Shown here: positions 27,198 to 36,020 of the stretch, piece by piece
Layout: each line of letters starts with the position of its first letter
How positions within the stretch are numbered: position 1 is the stretch's first letter
Assembly: GCA_040387055.1 (NCBI GenBank)
Contig: JAZKEM010000158.1
Location: 1-64,000, forward strand
From: Stenotrophobium sp040387055
GTDB lineage: Bacteria; Pseudomonadota; Gammaproteobacteria; Nevskiales; Nevskiaceae
Length of the DNA stretch: 64,000 nucleotides
Direction: 5' to 3'
Notes under the pieces: generated by a model
The model's input: only the letters and a program-made list of their open reading frames with translations
Databases searched by the model: none
Told to the model about the DNA's origin: nothing
Made by a program: the position numbers and the translations under genes

Positions 27198-28925
27198 ATG
27201 GCCGTTAAAGTTTACGAACGCATCCTAGAGCTGCTTGAAGCCGAAGGAATCAACACCGTCTTCGGCATTCCGGATCCCAACTTCGTTCACCTGTTCGTCG
27301 CGGCCGAAAAACGCGGCTGGAATGTGGTCACACCGCACCACGAACTCTCTGCTGGCTTCATGGCCGAAGGCTATGCCCGCATGACCGGCAAGCCCGCACT
27401 GTGCATTGCTACGCTGGGCCCGGGCGTCGCCCTCGCCTCTGGCTCGATGATGACGTCGCTGGTCGAAAACACACCAGTGATTTATCTCGGCGGTCAGCGC
27501 GCACGCATCACAGAGCAGCGCGTCCGTCGCGGCCGCATCCAGTTCATCCAGCAGGAGGCGCTGTTCGAGAACTCGGTGAAGTGGAGCGCCAGCATCGAAT
27601 ACGCCGAGCAGACTGACGAAATCATTCGCCACGCGCTACGCATATGTCAGTCCGGCACGCCCGGCCCTGTCTACATCGAATATCCATCACACATCATTCA
27701 GCAGGATCTCGACGTGCCACCGGCGCTGCCGCCGTCGTCTTACCGTCTGGTCGAACCAGGCGCCGACGGCAATATGGTTGCCAAGGCTGTCGAGCTGATC
27801 AAGAACGCTGAGTGCCCGATCCTACTGATTGGTCACGCCGTGCAATGCACGCGCGCCGGACAGAAGGTGAAAGAACTGGCGCAGCTGATGGGCTGCCCGA
27901 TTCTGCAAACCTCGGGTGGTACTGCTTTCATCGAAGGCGTTGAAGATCGCACCTTCCCCTATCTGTTCTCCAAGGTGGGTGACGAAATCGTCGCCAAGTC
28001 GGACGTCGTCGTTGCCATCGGCACCGAAATTGGCGAGCCGATGCACTACGGTCGTAACTTCCTGTGGGCCGAAGGCAAGACCGATCGCAAATGGATCTAT
28101 GTTGAACTCGATCCGGAAGCGATTGGTCAGAACCGTCCGATCGACGTGCCGCTTGTTGGCGATCTGCGCACCGTCGTGCCGCAACTCTCTGCTGGACTCA
28201 AAGGCAGCCCACGCAAAGAGCATCCGGATCTGCAGCGCTGGATCAAGGAAGACAAGGAACGCCTGCAAGAACTGGCGAAGCAGGATTTCAAAACCGATAG
28301 CGGTCGCGTTCACACCGGTCAGTGGGTTGTCGAAGCCACCAAGGCGATGCCGAAGAACGCGATCCACGCGCGCGATGGCGGTTGCACCGTGGTGTTCACC
28401 TGGACCTATCTGCAGGCCAAGCCGCATGACGTTGTATGGAACCAGAACTTCGGTTGCCTCGGCACGGGTCTCGGCTACGCCATCGGCGCATCGATTGCCG
28501 ACGGTCGCCAGCGTCCCGTTCTGCTAACGACGAGCGACTCGTCATTCCTGTATCACATCGGTGATCTGGAAGTGGTTTCGCGCTTGAAGATTCCGCTCGT
28601 CGTCGTCGTTGCAGTCGACAACGCATGGGGCTTGGAAGTCGGCGTCTACAAGCGCACCTTCGGTCACGGCAACAGCACCGAACCCGGCGTGCACTGGAGC
28701 AAGGATGTGCGCTTCGACCAGATCGCCAAGGGCCTCGGCTGCGAAGGCGTTTACGTCGAGAAAGGCGAAGACCTTGGCGCGGCGGTGACCGCTGCATTTG
28801 CCAGCGGCAAGCCAACGGTCATCCACGTACCGATCGATCCGGTCATCAACCACGGCGGCAACCAGAATCTGGATACGCCGAACTACGCGCGTTTCCGTAC
28901 CTGGTACGCCGAAGGTCAGTCGTAA
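27198..28925 (+). CDS. Thiamine-diphosphate-dependent enzyme, acetolactate-synthase-like (575 aa)
   Basis: ThDP lyase/decarboxylase family with Pyr (N-terminal), central and PP (C-terminal) domains. E49 (PHHELSAG) is the proton-relay Glu. The Mg-binding motif reads TSDSSF with D447 and N475 (VDNAWG) in the right spacing, where the usual first residue is Gly (GDG). I start at the ATG 27198 (MAVKVYERI); the frame stays open further upstream but that overlaps the Rieske gene. Being followed by an aldehyde dehydrogenase, it may release an aldehyde from a 2-oxo acid or a 2-hydroxyacyl-CoA. Acetolactate synthase itself is unlikely in this context. Confidence 0.87.
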   Translation: MAVKVYERILELLEAEGINTVFGIPDPNFVHLFVAAEKRGWNVVTPHHELSAGFMAEGYARMTGKPALCIATLGPGVALASGSMMTSLVENTPVIYLGGQRARITEQRVRRGRIQFIQQEALFENSVKWSASIEYAEQTDEIIRHALRICQSGTPGPVYIEYPSHIIQQDLDVPPALPPSSYRLVEPGADGNMVAKAVELIKNAECPILLIGHAVQCTRAGQKVKELAQLMGCPILQTSGGTAFIEGVEDRTFPYLFSKVGDEIVAKSDVVVAIGTEIGEPMHYGRNFLWAEGKTDRKWIYVELDPEAIGQNRPIDVPLVGDLRTVVPQLSAGLKGSPRKEHPDLQRWIKEDKERLQELAKQDFKTDSGRVHTGQWVVEATKAMPKNAIHARDGGCTVVFTWTYLQAKPHDVVWNQNFGCLGTGLGYAIGASIADGRQRPVLLTTSDSSFLYHIGDLEVVSRLKIPLVVVVAVDNAWGLEVGVYKRTFGHGNSTEPGVHWSKDVRFDQIAKGLGCEGVYVEKGEDLGAAVTAAFASGKPTVIHVPIDPVINHGGNQNLDTPNYARFRTWYAEGQS

Positions 28926-28935
28926 GTTCTGTAGT

Positions 28936-28960
28936 CCCCTCTCTCTTTGCGAGAGAGGGG
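28936..28960 (+). repeat. Inverted repeat between ThDP enzyme and aldehyde dehydrogenase
   Basis: Perfect 10-bp stem CCCCTCTCTC / GAGAGAGGGG with loop TTTGC. It is followed by AAATAAAAAT on the plus strand, so it does not look like an intrinsic terminator. It may stabilise or process the mRNA or be a dispersed repeat unit; only one copy was seen here. Confidence 0.6.
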
Positions 28961-28984
28961 AAATAAAAATATTAGGAGAGCGCC

Positions 28985-30418
28985 ATGCGCGAGTATCTGA
29001 AACTCTATATCGACGGTCAGTGGGTTAGCCCCAGTGACTCCAAGACAGCGGAAGTCATCAACCCGGCAACCGAAGAGGTCTCAGGCCGCATCGCGCTAGG
29101 CAACGTCGCCGATGTCGATAGAGCAGTGAAAGCTGCAAGCAGAGCCTTCGACAGTTGGTCGCAGACGAGTCGCAAGCAGCGCATCGAGTTGCTCGAATCG
29201 ATTCAAGCCGAATACGCAAAACGTAAAGCCGATATCGGCGCTGCGATTACCGAAGAGATGGGCGCACCAACAGGACTCGCTCAAGGCTTCCACGTTGATC
29301 TAGGCGCGGGTCATTTGGCGACGGCGATTGAGATCCTGAAAGAGTTCAAGTTCGAAGAACAACGCGGCGCGACGCTGATCAGCAAGGACCCGATCGGCGT
29401 CTGCGCACTGATCACGCCGTGGAACTGGCCGATGAATCAGGTCACGGTGAAAGTCTTCCCTGCCCTCGCCACCGGCAACACGATGGTGCTGAAGCCACCT
29501 CAACTCGCCTCTTACTCCGCGCAGATCTTTGCCGAAGTGATGCACGCAGCTGGCGTGCCGAAAGGCGTGTTCAACATGATTCATGGCAGCGGCTCTGTTG
29601 TTGGCGCCGCACTATCGACGCATCCGCAAGTCGATCTGGTTTCGATTACGGGTTCAGAAACGGTCGGCATCGAGATCGCTAAGAGTGCCGCCAACACAGT
29701 CAAACGCGTTTGCCAGGAACTCGGCGGCAAGAGCGCCTTCATTGTTCTTGATGACGCCAAGCTTGCAGAGAATGTTGCGGGCGCTACTGGCGGCATGATG
29801 GTCAACTCAGGCCAGACCTGCAGTGCCGGTTCGCGCCTGCTGGTGCCGAAGGCACGCATGGCTGAAGCAATTGAAGCGGCGCGCGCTGCGGCTGCGGCAG
29901 TCACGGTTGGCGATCCCAACACGGCAGTCGCGATGGGCCCGGTTGTATCGAAGGGTCAGTACAACGAGATTCAGAAGTACATCCAGATTGGTATCGACGA
30001 AGGCGCGCAGCTGATTGCAGGTGGCATCGGTCGCCCTGATGGCTTGAGCAAAGGCTGGTTCGTTAAACCCACCGTGTTCGCCAATGTGCGCAACGACATG
30101 CGTGTCGCGCGTGAAGAAATCTTCGGGCCAGTGCTGGTCATCATCGGCTACGACAACATTGATGATGCTGTCGCCATCGCCAACGATTCCGACTTCGGCC
30201 TCGCCGGTTACGTCAACGGCGCCGACGCCAAAGCTTGCAATGCAGTTGCCAAGCGCCTGCGCACGGGCTGGGTTTCGATCAACGGCGGCTTTGATTTCAA
30301 CGCGCCCTTTGGCGGCATTAAGAAGAGCGGCAACGGTCGCGAATGGGGCGAGTTTGGTTTCCATGAATATGTGGAAATCAAATCTCTGCTTGGTTTTGCA
30401 CCAGCGCCCGCAGCATAA
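28985..30418 (+). CDS. NAD(P)-dependent aldehyde dehydrogenase (477 aa)
   Basis: Oxidises an aldehyde to its acid. Catalytic Cys279 is in NSGQTCSAG and general-base Glu245 in ELGGKS; the cofactor-loop region ITGSETVG is present. Length is normal for the family. A TTAGGAGAGCGCC site precedes the ATG. Placed directly after the ThDP enzyme, it probably removes the aldehyde that enzyme produces. Exact substrate unknown. Confidence 0.93.
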   Translation: MREYLKLYIDGQWVSPSDSKTAEVINPATEEVSGRIALGNVADVDRAVKAASRAFDSWSQTSRKQRIELLESIQAEYAKRKADIGAAITEEMGAPTGLAQGFHVDLGAGHLATAIEILKEFKFEEQRGATLISKDPIGVCALITPWNWPMNQVTVKVFPALATGNTMVLKPPQLASYSAQIFAEVMHAAGVPKGVFNMIHGSGSVVGAALSTHPQVDLVSITGSETVGIEIAKSAANTVKRVCQELGGKSAFIVLDDAKLAENVAGATGGMMVNSGQTCSAGSRLLVPKARMAEAIEAARAAAAAVTVGDPNTAVAMGPVVSKGQYNEIQKYIQIGIDEGAQLIAGGIGRPDGLSKGWFVKPTVFANVRNDMRVAREEIFGPVLVIIGYDNIDDAVAIANDSDFGLAGYVNGADAKACNAVAKRLRTGWVSINGGFDFNAPFGGIKKSGNGREWGEFGFHEYVEIKSLLGFAPAPAA

Positions 30419-30430
30419 GGAACAGCACTC

Positions 30431-31342
30431 ATGAGCGAGCTGAGATTCGATAATCGCGTCGCGGTCATCACTGGCGCCGGTCGTGGCCTTGGTCGCGCGT
30501 ACGCCCTGCTGCTCGCTTCGCGTGGCGCGAAGGTCGTCGTCAACGATCCGGGCGTTTCGCTTCAGGGCGAAGGCACGGATGCTGATCCTGCGCAGGAAGT
30601 CGTCAACGAAATCAAAGCAGCTGGTGGCGATGCCATTGCCTCCAAAGAATCAGTCGCAACTTCTGCTGGCGGCAAAGCCATCATCCAGACTGCGCTCGAT
30701 CACTTTGGCAAAATCGATATCCTGATTCACAACGCTGGCAATGTTCGTCGCGCTGCGCTGAAAGAAATGGGTGACGACGATTTCAACGCCGTGCTCGACG
30801 TGCATCTGCGTGGAGCATTCCACGTTCTGCGTCCAGCCTTCGCGTCGATGTGTGCACAGAAATACGGTCGCATCATCCTGACCTCATCGGTCAGCGGCAT
30901 CTATGGCAATCACAACGTAGCTAACTACGCGACTTCGAAGACCGGCATGATCGGCCTCTGCAACGTCGCCGCACTCGAAGGCGCAGCAGACGGCGTGAAG
31001 TGCAACATCATCGCGCCGGGTGCAGTTACGCGCATGGCTGAAGGTCTCGATACTTCGATGTATCCCCCGATGGGCCCTGAGCTGGTCGCGCCGGTAGTTG
31101 GCTGGCTCGCACACGAGTCCTGCTCTGTCACCGGTGAGATCCTCAGCTCAATGGCTGGCCGCGTATCAAAGATCTATATCGCCGAAACGCCTGGCGTGTA
31201 TCAACCATCTTGGTCAGTCGAACAAGTTGGCGAACAGATCAATGCCATCGGCGACCAAAGCGACCCTTGGGTATTTGCACCCGTGCCCAAGGGTCAGGTC
31301 GACCACATCATGCGTAGCTTTGAGATGGCCCGCAAAGGCTGA
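30431..31342 (+). CDS. SDR of the MFE-2/3-hydroxyacyl-CoA dehydrogenase type (303 aa)
   Basis: Cofactor loop TGAGRGLG (14-21), HNAG (100-103), and catalytic Y166-x3-K170. The extended N-terminal region with NDPG and the long C-terminal tail resemble the (R)-3-hydroxyacyl-CoA dehydrogenase domain of multifunctional enzyme type 2, which suggests action on CoA esters, although the family is broad. It is last in the cluster, 12 nt after the aldehyde dehydrogenase stop, and converges on the Crp/Fnr gene with a 4-nt gap. Confidence 0.88.
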   Translation: MSELRFDNRVAVITGAGRGLGRAYALLLASRGAKVVVNDPGVSLQGEGTDADPAQEVVNEIKAAGGDAIASKESVATSAGGKAIIQTALDHFGKIDILIHNAGNVRRAALKEMGDDDFNAVLDVHLRGAFHVLRPAFASMCAQKYGRIILTSSVSGIYGNHNVANYATSKTGMIGLCNVAALEGAADGVKCNIIAPGAVTRMAEGLDTSMYPPMGPELVAPVVGWLAHESCSVTGEILSSMAGRVSKIYIAETPGVYQPSWSVEQVGEQINAIGDQSDPWVFAPVPKGQVDHIMRSFEMARKG

Positions 31343-31346
31343 TCCA

Positions 31347-32075
31347 TCAGTTCACCGAGCATGGACAAAAGCCTGGCAACAGGCGTGCGTATTCATCTCT
31401 GACCACTTCGTAGCATTCGCAGCTCAACTGTTCGAGCTTGGGCCGATTCAGCACGGTGATCTGTCCGCGTGCGTATTGAATAACATTCTGCAGACGTAAC
31501 TTTCCAGCCGCACTGGTGATGCCTTCGCGACGCACACCGAGCATGCCTGCGATTAAGTCTTGCGTCAGACTCAATTTGTTTCCAGGCACGCGGTCATGTG
31601 CCAGCAATAGCAAGCGGCACAACTGCTGTTCGACTGAATGATGACGATTGCAAACCGCGGTTTGCGACATTTGCGTCATCAGTGACTGTGTATATCGCAG
31701 GAGCAATTCCAACATCTCTCCGTGGCGATTAAATTCTTCTTTGATCTGCTGCTTGGTCAGACGGTATGCAGAACCTGCGCCATGCACAATCGCCTGACTC
31801 GAAGTGCTGTCACCGCCTAATAGCAATGCAATGCCTACAAGGCCTTCATTGCCTACCATTGAAATTTCTCCGGAAGCACCGTTCTCTGTTTCATGAAACA
31901 AAGACACGATGGAATCAACCGGAAAATAAACGTGGCGCAAGCTGTCACCGGAATGGCACAAGACTTTTCCTAGCGACAGTGGCACCAGTTCTAGACTCGG
32001 AAAAAGACGATCCTGAATCGAAGCCGGTAAGGCAGCTAAGAGATGATTTTTCTGTGGTGCTAATGAATCGAGCAT
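31347..32075 (-). CDS. Crp/Fnr-family transcriptional regulator (242 aa)
   Basis: N-terminal cyclic-nucleotide-binding-like beta roll (about 10-130) and C-terminal HTH (LTQDLIAGMLGVRREGITSA, about 165-185). The cAMP phosphate cassette of Crp (RGE) is not evident, nor the Fnr N-terminal Cys cluster, so the signal is unknown. The start is set at 32075 because GGAGG lies 5 nt upstream; an earlier in-frame ATG at 32087 overlaps that site. It converges on the catabolic cluster and stands next to general-stress genes. Confidence 0.87.
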   Translation of the reverse strand: MLDSLAPQKNHLLAALPASIQDRLFPSLELVPLSLGKVLCHSGDSLRHVYFPVDSIVSLFHETENGASGEISMVGNEGLVGIALLLGGDSTSSQAIVHGAGSAYRLTKQQIKEEFNRHGEMLELLLRYTQSLMTQMSQTAVCNRHHSVEQQLCRLLLLAHDRVPGNKLSLTQDLIAGMLGVRREGITSAAGKLRLQNVIQYARGQITVLNRPKLEQLSCECYEVVRDEYARLLPGFCPCSVN

Positions 32076-32107
32076 ATCTGCCTCCATTTGCTACTTTTTT
32101 TAAAACG

Positions 32108-32133
32108 GGCCCGCAGTTTTTACACTGCGGGCC
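32108..32133 (-). terminator. Terminator after csbD-like gene
   Basis: Perfect 10-bp GC-rich stem (GGCCCGCAGT / ACTGCGGGCC) with a 6-nt loop, followed on the minus strand by CGTTTTAAAAA. The T-tract is short, but position and stem fit termination of the 32184-33014 genes. Confidence 0.7.
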
Positions 32134-32183
32134 ATTGGGACGGAGGCTAAGGGGGAGCCTCCGGGGAGCCACTCATGAAACTC

Positions 32184-32378
32184 TTAATGCAGGCCAAGAT
32201 CCTTCAGCTGTTCCTTGGCTTTGTCCTTGGCGATGCCATACTTTTCTTGCAGCTTGCCGAGGAGATGTTCCTGATTTCCTTCAGCCTGCTTCAGATCGTC
32301 GTCAGTGAGTTCGCCCCACTTCTGTTTGATCTTGCCGGACAACTGCTTCCATTCGCCTTTAACGGTATCTTTGTTCAT
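32184..32378 (-). CDS. CsbD-family stress protein (64 aa)
   Basis: Small charged helical protein with the family pattern NKDTVKGEWKQLSGKIKQKW and GKLQEKYGIAKDKA. CsbD proteins are induced by general or envelope stress; their mechanism is unknown. AGGAG precedes the ATG. It is co-directional with the BON gene (24 nt upstream) and probably co-transcribed. Confidence 0.9.
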   Translation of the reverse strand: MNKDTVKGEWKQLSGKIKQKWGELTDDDLKQAEGNQEHLLGKLQEKYGIAKDKAKEQLKDLGLH

Positions 32379-32402
32379 TGCTATTACTCCTGCGTAGGGG
32401 AA

Positions 32403-33014
32403 TTAATTGCTGGCAACGCCGACAACAAGTGCCGATGCGTCAACGCTAGCTACGCCTTCGATCTGCTTAGCGAGATCGGTGGCGTGATCGATAGAAGCCT
32501 GCGAATCAACGGTGCCCGACAGCGCAACGACATGGTTAACGGTCTTCACGCTGATCTTGAAGCCCTTGGTCACGCTGTCAGCCAGCAGTGATGACTTCAC
32601 TTTCGTCGTAATCCAGCTGTCTGAAACCACGCGTTCAGTTTTCTTGGCTGCGCGCTTGGTCTTCTTCTCGACCTGACTGGTCAACGATGGCGTCTGAATG
32701 TCGTTGCCAACGTTCAATACGCCTTCAACGGTTTTTGCGACTTCTTCAGCAGCGCTCTTGGCTTCCGCGCTTGGAGCCGTACCGGTCAACGAAACAACGC
32801 CATTGGCGGTCGTCACGCTGATGTCGGAATCTTTCAGACGCTTGTCTTCGAGGTACTTAGCCTTAACCTTCGTGGTGATTGCAGCGTCGCTTATCGCGGT
32901 GCTGACGTTAGCGCTCTTTGGCTCTGGAGCATTGGCGGCATTTGCATATGAAGCGACGCCGATGCTGATCAGAGTTGCAACTGAAACAGATTTTGCGATG
33001 TGTTTGATGTTCAT
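32403..33014 (-). CDS. Periplasmic BON-domain protein, OsmY-like (203 aa)
   Basis: Sec signal peptide (cleavage near SYANA, residue 27) and two BON domains (about 45-110 and 125-198), each with the GVVSLTG or HVVALSG turn and a following helix. A basic KKTKRAAKKTER linker separates them. OsmY-like proteins sit in the periplasm and respond to osmotic or membrane stress. GGAGATACAAA precedes the ATG. Confidence 0.9.
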   Translation of the reverse strand: MNIKHIAKSVSVATLISIGVASYANAANAPEPKSANVSTAISDAAITTKVKAKYLEDKRLKDSDISVTTANGVVSLTGTAPSAEAKSAAEEVAKTVEGVLNVGNDIQTPSLTSQVEKKTKRAAKKTERVVSDSWITTKVKSSLLADSVTKGFKISVKTVNHVVALSGTVDSQASIDHATDLAKQIEGVASVDASALVVGVASN

Positions 33015-33084
33015 TTTGTATCTCCTGAAACGTGGTTAAAAAAGACTGAAGTGATCTACTTAATAAGAATTACGACTAGAGTTT

Positions 33085-33246
33085 TTATTGAGCGACTACA
33101 CGCACAACAAAAATGGAACTCAAAGCAAGCAACAACACAGCTGGAAATGCGACCTGTGCAGTTGCCTGTGCTTTAGCTGGGAGGCCTGAAAAACCGCATG
33201 CCGCCCAAAGTAAAAAGGGACTGAATGGAATGATGAGCAGGATCAT
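33085..33246 (-). CDS. Small two-helix membrane protein (53 aa), unknown
   Basis: Two hydrophobic segments (ILLIIPFSPFLLWAACGF and VAFPAVLLLALSSIFVVRVV) joined by a short polar turn. The start at 33246 is supported by CGGAG six bases upstream. It fits neatly between the OmpA-like barrel gene and the BON gene on the same strand. No family recognised. The short length keeps confidence moderate. Confidence 0.55.
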   Translation of the reverse strand: MILLIIPFSPFLLWAACGFSGLPAKAQATAQVAFPAVLLLALSSIFVVRVVAQ

Positions 33247-33287
33247 GAGTGACTCCGTGGAGATCATTAGCTGCGACAAGTGTTCGA

Positions 33288-33842
33288 TCAGAAATTGAAC
33301 TGCAACGTTGCGGACGCGCTGTCTACGTGCGTTTCATCCATTCGGAATCGCTCGTACTCAGTACGCAAATCAAGGTTGTCCGTGAGGTGAAAGCGCACAC
33401 CTGCGCCCCACGCAAATGACGTGTCCTTGTTGTCTTGGCTGATGCTGTTGAAGGTGTTGTCCGTTTCCCAGAACAAGGCACCTACTTTTCCGTAAGGCGT
33501 GACGTATTCGGAAATCGGCGCATCAATAACCAAACCGGCGGTCCAGCCTTTGGCCTTTACTCGATCTGAGTTGCGATTGGCCGCGCCGAAATCGATGTAC
33601 TGACCTTCAAGCGAAATCACTGGATTGAATTTGACGCCAGCGAGTGCTTTCCAGGAGACACGATTCTTGGTGAGGTCACCGTTGCTGTTGGTGAAGTCTT
33701 CACCGTTGATGCGGCCATAGCCGGCACCACCACCGATGTAAGCACGTGGGCCAGTGGTAACGTCATCAGCGAAAGCTCGCAACGAACTGGCAGACATGAC
33801 AACCAGCAGAGTTGCGGTCAGTACAGGCTTAAGCTTTTGCAT
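33288..33842 (-). CDS. Outer-membrane beta-barrel protein, OmpA-like/OmpW-size (184 aa)
   Basis: Signal peptide (cleavage near LRAFA) then an eight-strand barrel pattern starting GPRAYIGGGAGYGRING and ending in ATLQFNF with terminal Phe, the BAM recognition signal. No OmpA peptidoglycan-binding domain follows. The start is placed at 33842 because AGGA lies a few bases upstream of that ATG; earlier in-frame starts exist. It neighbours stress genes on the same strand. Porin activity is possible but not shown. Confidence 0.82.
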   Translation of the reverse strand: MQKLKPVLTATLLVVMSASSLRAFADDVTTGPRAYIGGGAGYGRINGEDFTNSNGDLTKNRVSWKALAGVKFNPVISLEGQYIDFGAANRNSDRVKAKGWTAGLVIDAPISEYVTPYGKVGALFWETDNTFNSISQDNKDTSFAWGAGVRFHLTDNLDLRTEYERFRMDETHVDSASATLQFNF

Positions 33843-34021
33843 AAATGTCCTCATCCTTGAGTAGCTGATTTTTGAAAATTGGAAATGAATTTCCGTTTCG
33901 TCAGCTTGATAAGGGCAACGCACGTGCCAACTCTACAAAGTCATTTATTAACAGTTAGTTAGGGGATGAATCGGGCGCCATTCGAGCGTTGAGGCCTAAA
34001 TCCAGCGTGAAATCGCTCAAA

Positions 34022-34043
34022 AGTGTCGGGAGATACCGACACT
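34022..34043. terminator. Bidirectional hairpin terminator
   Basis: An 8-bp stem AGTGTCGG/CCGACACT with loop GAGATA is followed by CCTTTT on the plus strand and TTTT on the minus strand. On the minus strand it lies downstream of glrR. Confidence 0.65.
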
Positions 34044-34116
34044 CCTTTTACAGGGAGTATCTACAAGACTGTTTTTATTGGATTTATGGTGTCGCCTTTC
34101 AGCGACAGAGCCCTGA

Positions 34117-35475
34117 TCAGCTTTCGGATTTGAATAAAGCGGGGTTCAATCCGAATCGTGACAGCAGCTTGTAGAACTCGGTGCGATTACGTTCAGCCAT
34201 ACGCGATGCCTGGCTGATGTTGCCACCCGTGATCTGCAACAACTGAGTGAGATACGCGCGCGTAAAGTCATCGCGAGCTTGGGCAAATGTTGGGAGTGAA
34301 GAAAATTCATCACCCAATGCCTTTTGAACAATGCGCGCGCCGATCACAGGCGTAACGGATAAGGCGACATTCTGTTCAACAATATTGAAAAGCTGCCGCA
34401 CATTGCCGGGCCATGCCGCTGCCACCAGCAGTTCCATTGCCTCTGGCGCATACACCTTGCAACGTTCGCCGCTGCGTGCAGCCAAGGTTGCGAGATAGCG
34501 AGAAACAAGTATCGGGATATCGCTGACACGCTCGGACAACGATGGCATGCGCAGCCCAACAACATTCAATCGGTAATAAAGATCAGCTCGAAACTTCTCT
34601 TCATCCATCGCAAATTTCAAATCACGATGCGTCGCAGAAATGATGCGTACATTCACCGGGAATGAGCGAACACTACCCACAGGTCGAACCTGACGCTCCT
34701 GTAGAACGCGAAGCAATTTGACTTGGAGTGGCAGTGGCATGTCGCCAATTTCGTCCAACAACAACGTGCCGCCATCAGCTGCACGGAAAAGACCTTCATG
34801 CTCACGAATGGCGCCTGTAAAAGCGCCGCGCTCGTGACCAAACAATTCGGACTCCAGCAAATTCTCTGGAATAGCACCGCAATTGACGGCAAGAAATGCC
34901 TTGCCAGCACGCGGGCTCGCCTTATGAATTGCACGCGCGAGTAACTCTTTGCCCGTGCCACTCTCGCCCATGACCATGACGCTCGTATCGCTGGAAGCCA
35001 CTCTGTGAGCGTCTTCCAGTAACTGCAGCATCATCGGATGCATCGTGACGATTTCTTCTCGCCACTTTTTATTGCGGCTAGGATCAACCGATATGGCACC
35101 GCCAGAAAGTTGCATTGCTTTCTCGACGACTGCCAGCAAAGCTTCTTTGTCGACAGGCTTGGTCAAGAAATCGAACGCGCCACGGTGAGTCGCTGCCACC
35201 GCATCCGGAATCGTTCCATGCGCAGTCAGCAGGATCACTGGCAAGCCAGGATGCAAACGCTGCACCTCGGTCAATAACTCCATGCCGTCGGTTACCGGCA
35301 TACGAAGATCCGAAATGACCAGATCAGGCCGGAAGCTATAAATTAAATTGATTGCCTCAGCCGCATCTTTCGCGCATTCAACATCGTAATCATGCGAGCG
35401 CAGACGAATACTCAAAAGCCGAAGCATGTCGGCATCATCGTCAACCAACAATATTCGGCGCTTTGCTGATTCCAT
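34117..35475 (-). CDS. glrR: NtrC-family response regulator, GlrR/QseF-like (452 aa)
   Basis: Receiver domain with acidic residues D12-D14, phospho-acceptor D56 (SDLRMP) and K106; sigma54-activating AAA+ domain with Walker A GESGTGKE (170-177), GAFTGA loop (217-222) and Walker B DEIGD (about 241); Fis-type HTH at the C-terminus. Presence of GAFTGA indicates true sigma54 activation. It follows the QseG-like and kinase genes in the same order as E. coli glrK-qseG-glrR, where the system senses envelope state. The paralogue NtrC is less likely given the lipoprotein partner. Confidence 0.92.
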   Translation of the reverse strand: MESAKRRILLVDDDADMLRLLSIRLRSHDYDVECAKDAAEAINLIYSFRPDLVISDLRMPVTDGMELLTEVQRLHPGLPVILLTAHGTIPDAVAATHRGAFDFLTKPVDKEALLAVVEKAMQLSGGAISVDPSRNKKWREEIVTMHPMMLQLLEDAHRVASSDTSVMVMGESGTGKELLARAIHKASPRAGKAFLAVNCGAIPENLLESELFGHERGAFTGAIREHEGLFRAADGGTLLLDEIGDMPLPLQVKLLRVLQERQVRPVGSVRSFPVNVRIISATHRDLKFAMDEEKFRADLYYRLNVVGLRMPSLSERVSDIPILVSRYLATLAARSGERCKVYAPEAMELLVAAAWPGNVRQLFNIVEQNVALSVTPVIGARIVQKALGDEFSSLPTFAQARDDFTRAYLTQLLQITGGNISQASRMAERNRTEFYKLLSRFGLNPALFKSES

Positions 35476-35480
35476 AAATG

Positions 35481-36020
35481 TTAACGGACACCTGCGCGAG
35501 GATTCGTTTTTTCCAGATTCTGCTCAATCGCAGTCAAAGCCTTAATTTGGGCTCTAACGTCTTCCAGTTGTTGATTCAGATCTCTCTTATCGCTGGAGAG
35601 TGATTTAACTTTTCCCTCCAAGGCATAGGTCTGTTTCATGGCTTCAACTCTGGTCTTTAGATAAATATCGATCACGCGCGGAAGCGAATCTTTCTTCGAT
35701 TGAAGTTCATCGATTAGCTGTTGTGATTTAACAAGATCAGCGCGTGAATGACCCGGCGTTGTCAGTGCTAGAGCCAGTCGCATTTTATTGGTTTCAGAAG
35801 GATCAGCTTCGTATGCCTGCTGCAGCTCAGCATCGAGACTCTTGTGAGTCGCAGGGTCGGCTTCAAGCAGCTGCTGCATCAACGTCAGCAGGTCCTCGAG
35901 TTGCATGATTGTTCTTTGATCATCAACTCGGGTCATTCCCGGCACGCTCTGACAGGCACTCAGGCAAATACACGCCAGCAGAATTGTTGCGCCGCGACTA
36001 ACCCGGGACAGGGACCGCAA
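35481..36020 (-). CDS. qseG: QseG-like lipoprotein (about 179 aa)
   Basis: Short signal peptide with lipobox LSAC (Cys at residue 23), followed by an all-helical domain with a C-terminal coiled coil (KSLSSDKRDLNQQLEDVR). I choose the TTG at 36020, which gives a normal lipoprotein signal and overlaps the kinase end by 23 nt; no ATG lies suitably close, and the frame is open far upstream inside the kinase gene. In E. coli QseG is an outer-membrane lipoprotein that interacts with the GlrK/QseE kinase. Identification rests on synteny and architecture more than on motif conservation. Confidence 0.75.
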   Translation of the reverse strand: MRSLSRVSRGATILLACICLSACQSVPGMTRVDDQRTIMQLEDLLTLMQQLLEADPATHKSLDAELQQAYEADPSETNKMRLALALTTPGHSRADLVKSQQLIDELQSKKDSLPRVIDIYLKTRVEAMKQTYALEGKVKSLSSDKRDLNQQLEDVRAQIKALTAIEQNLEKTNPRAGVR

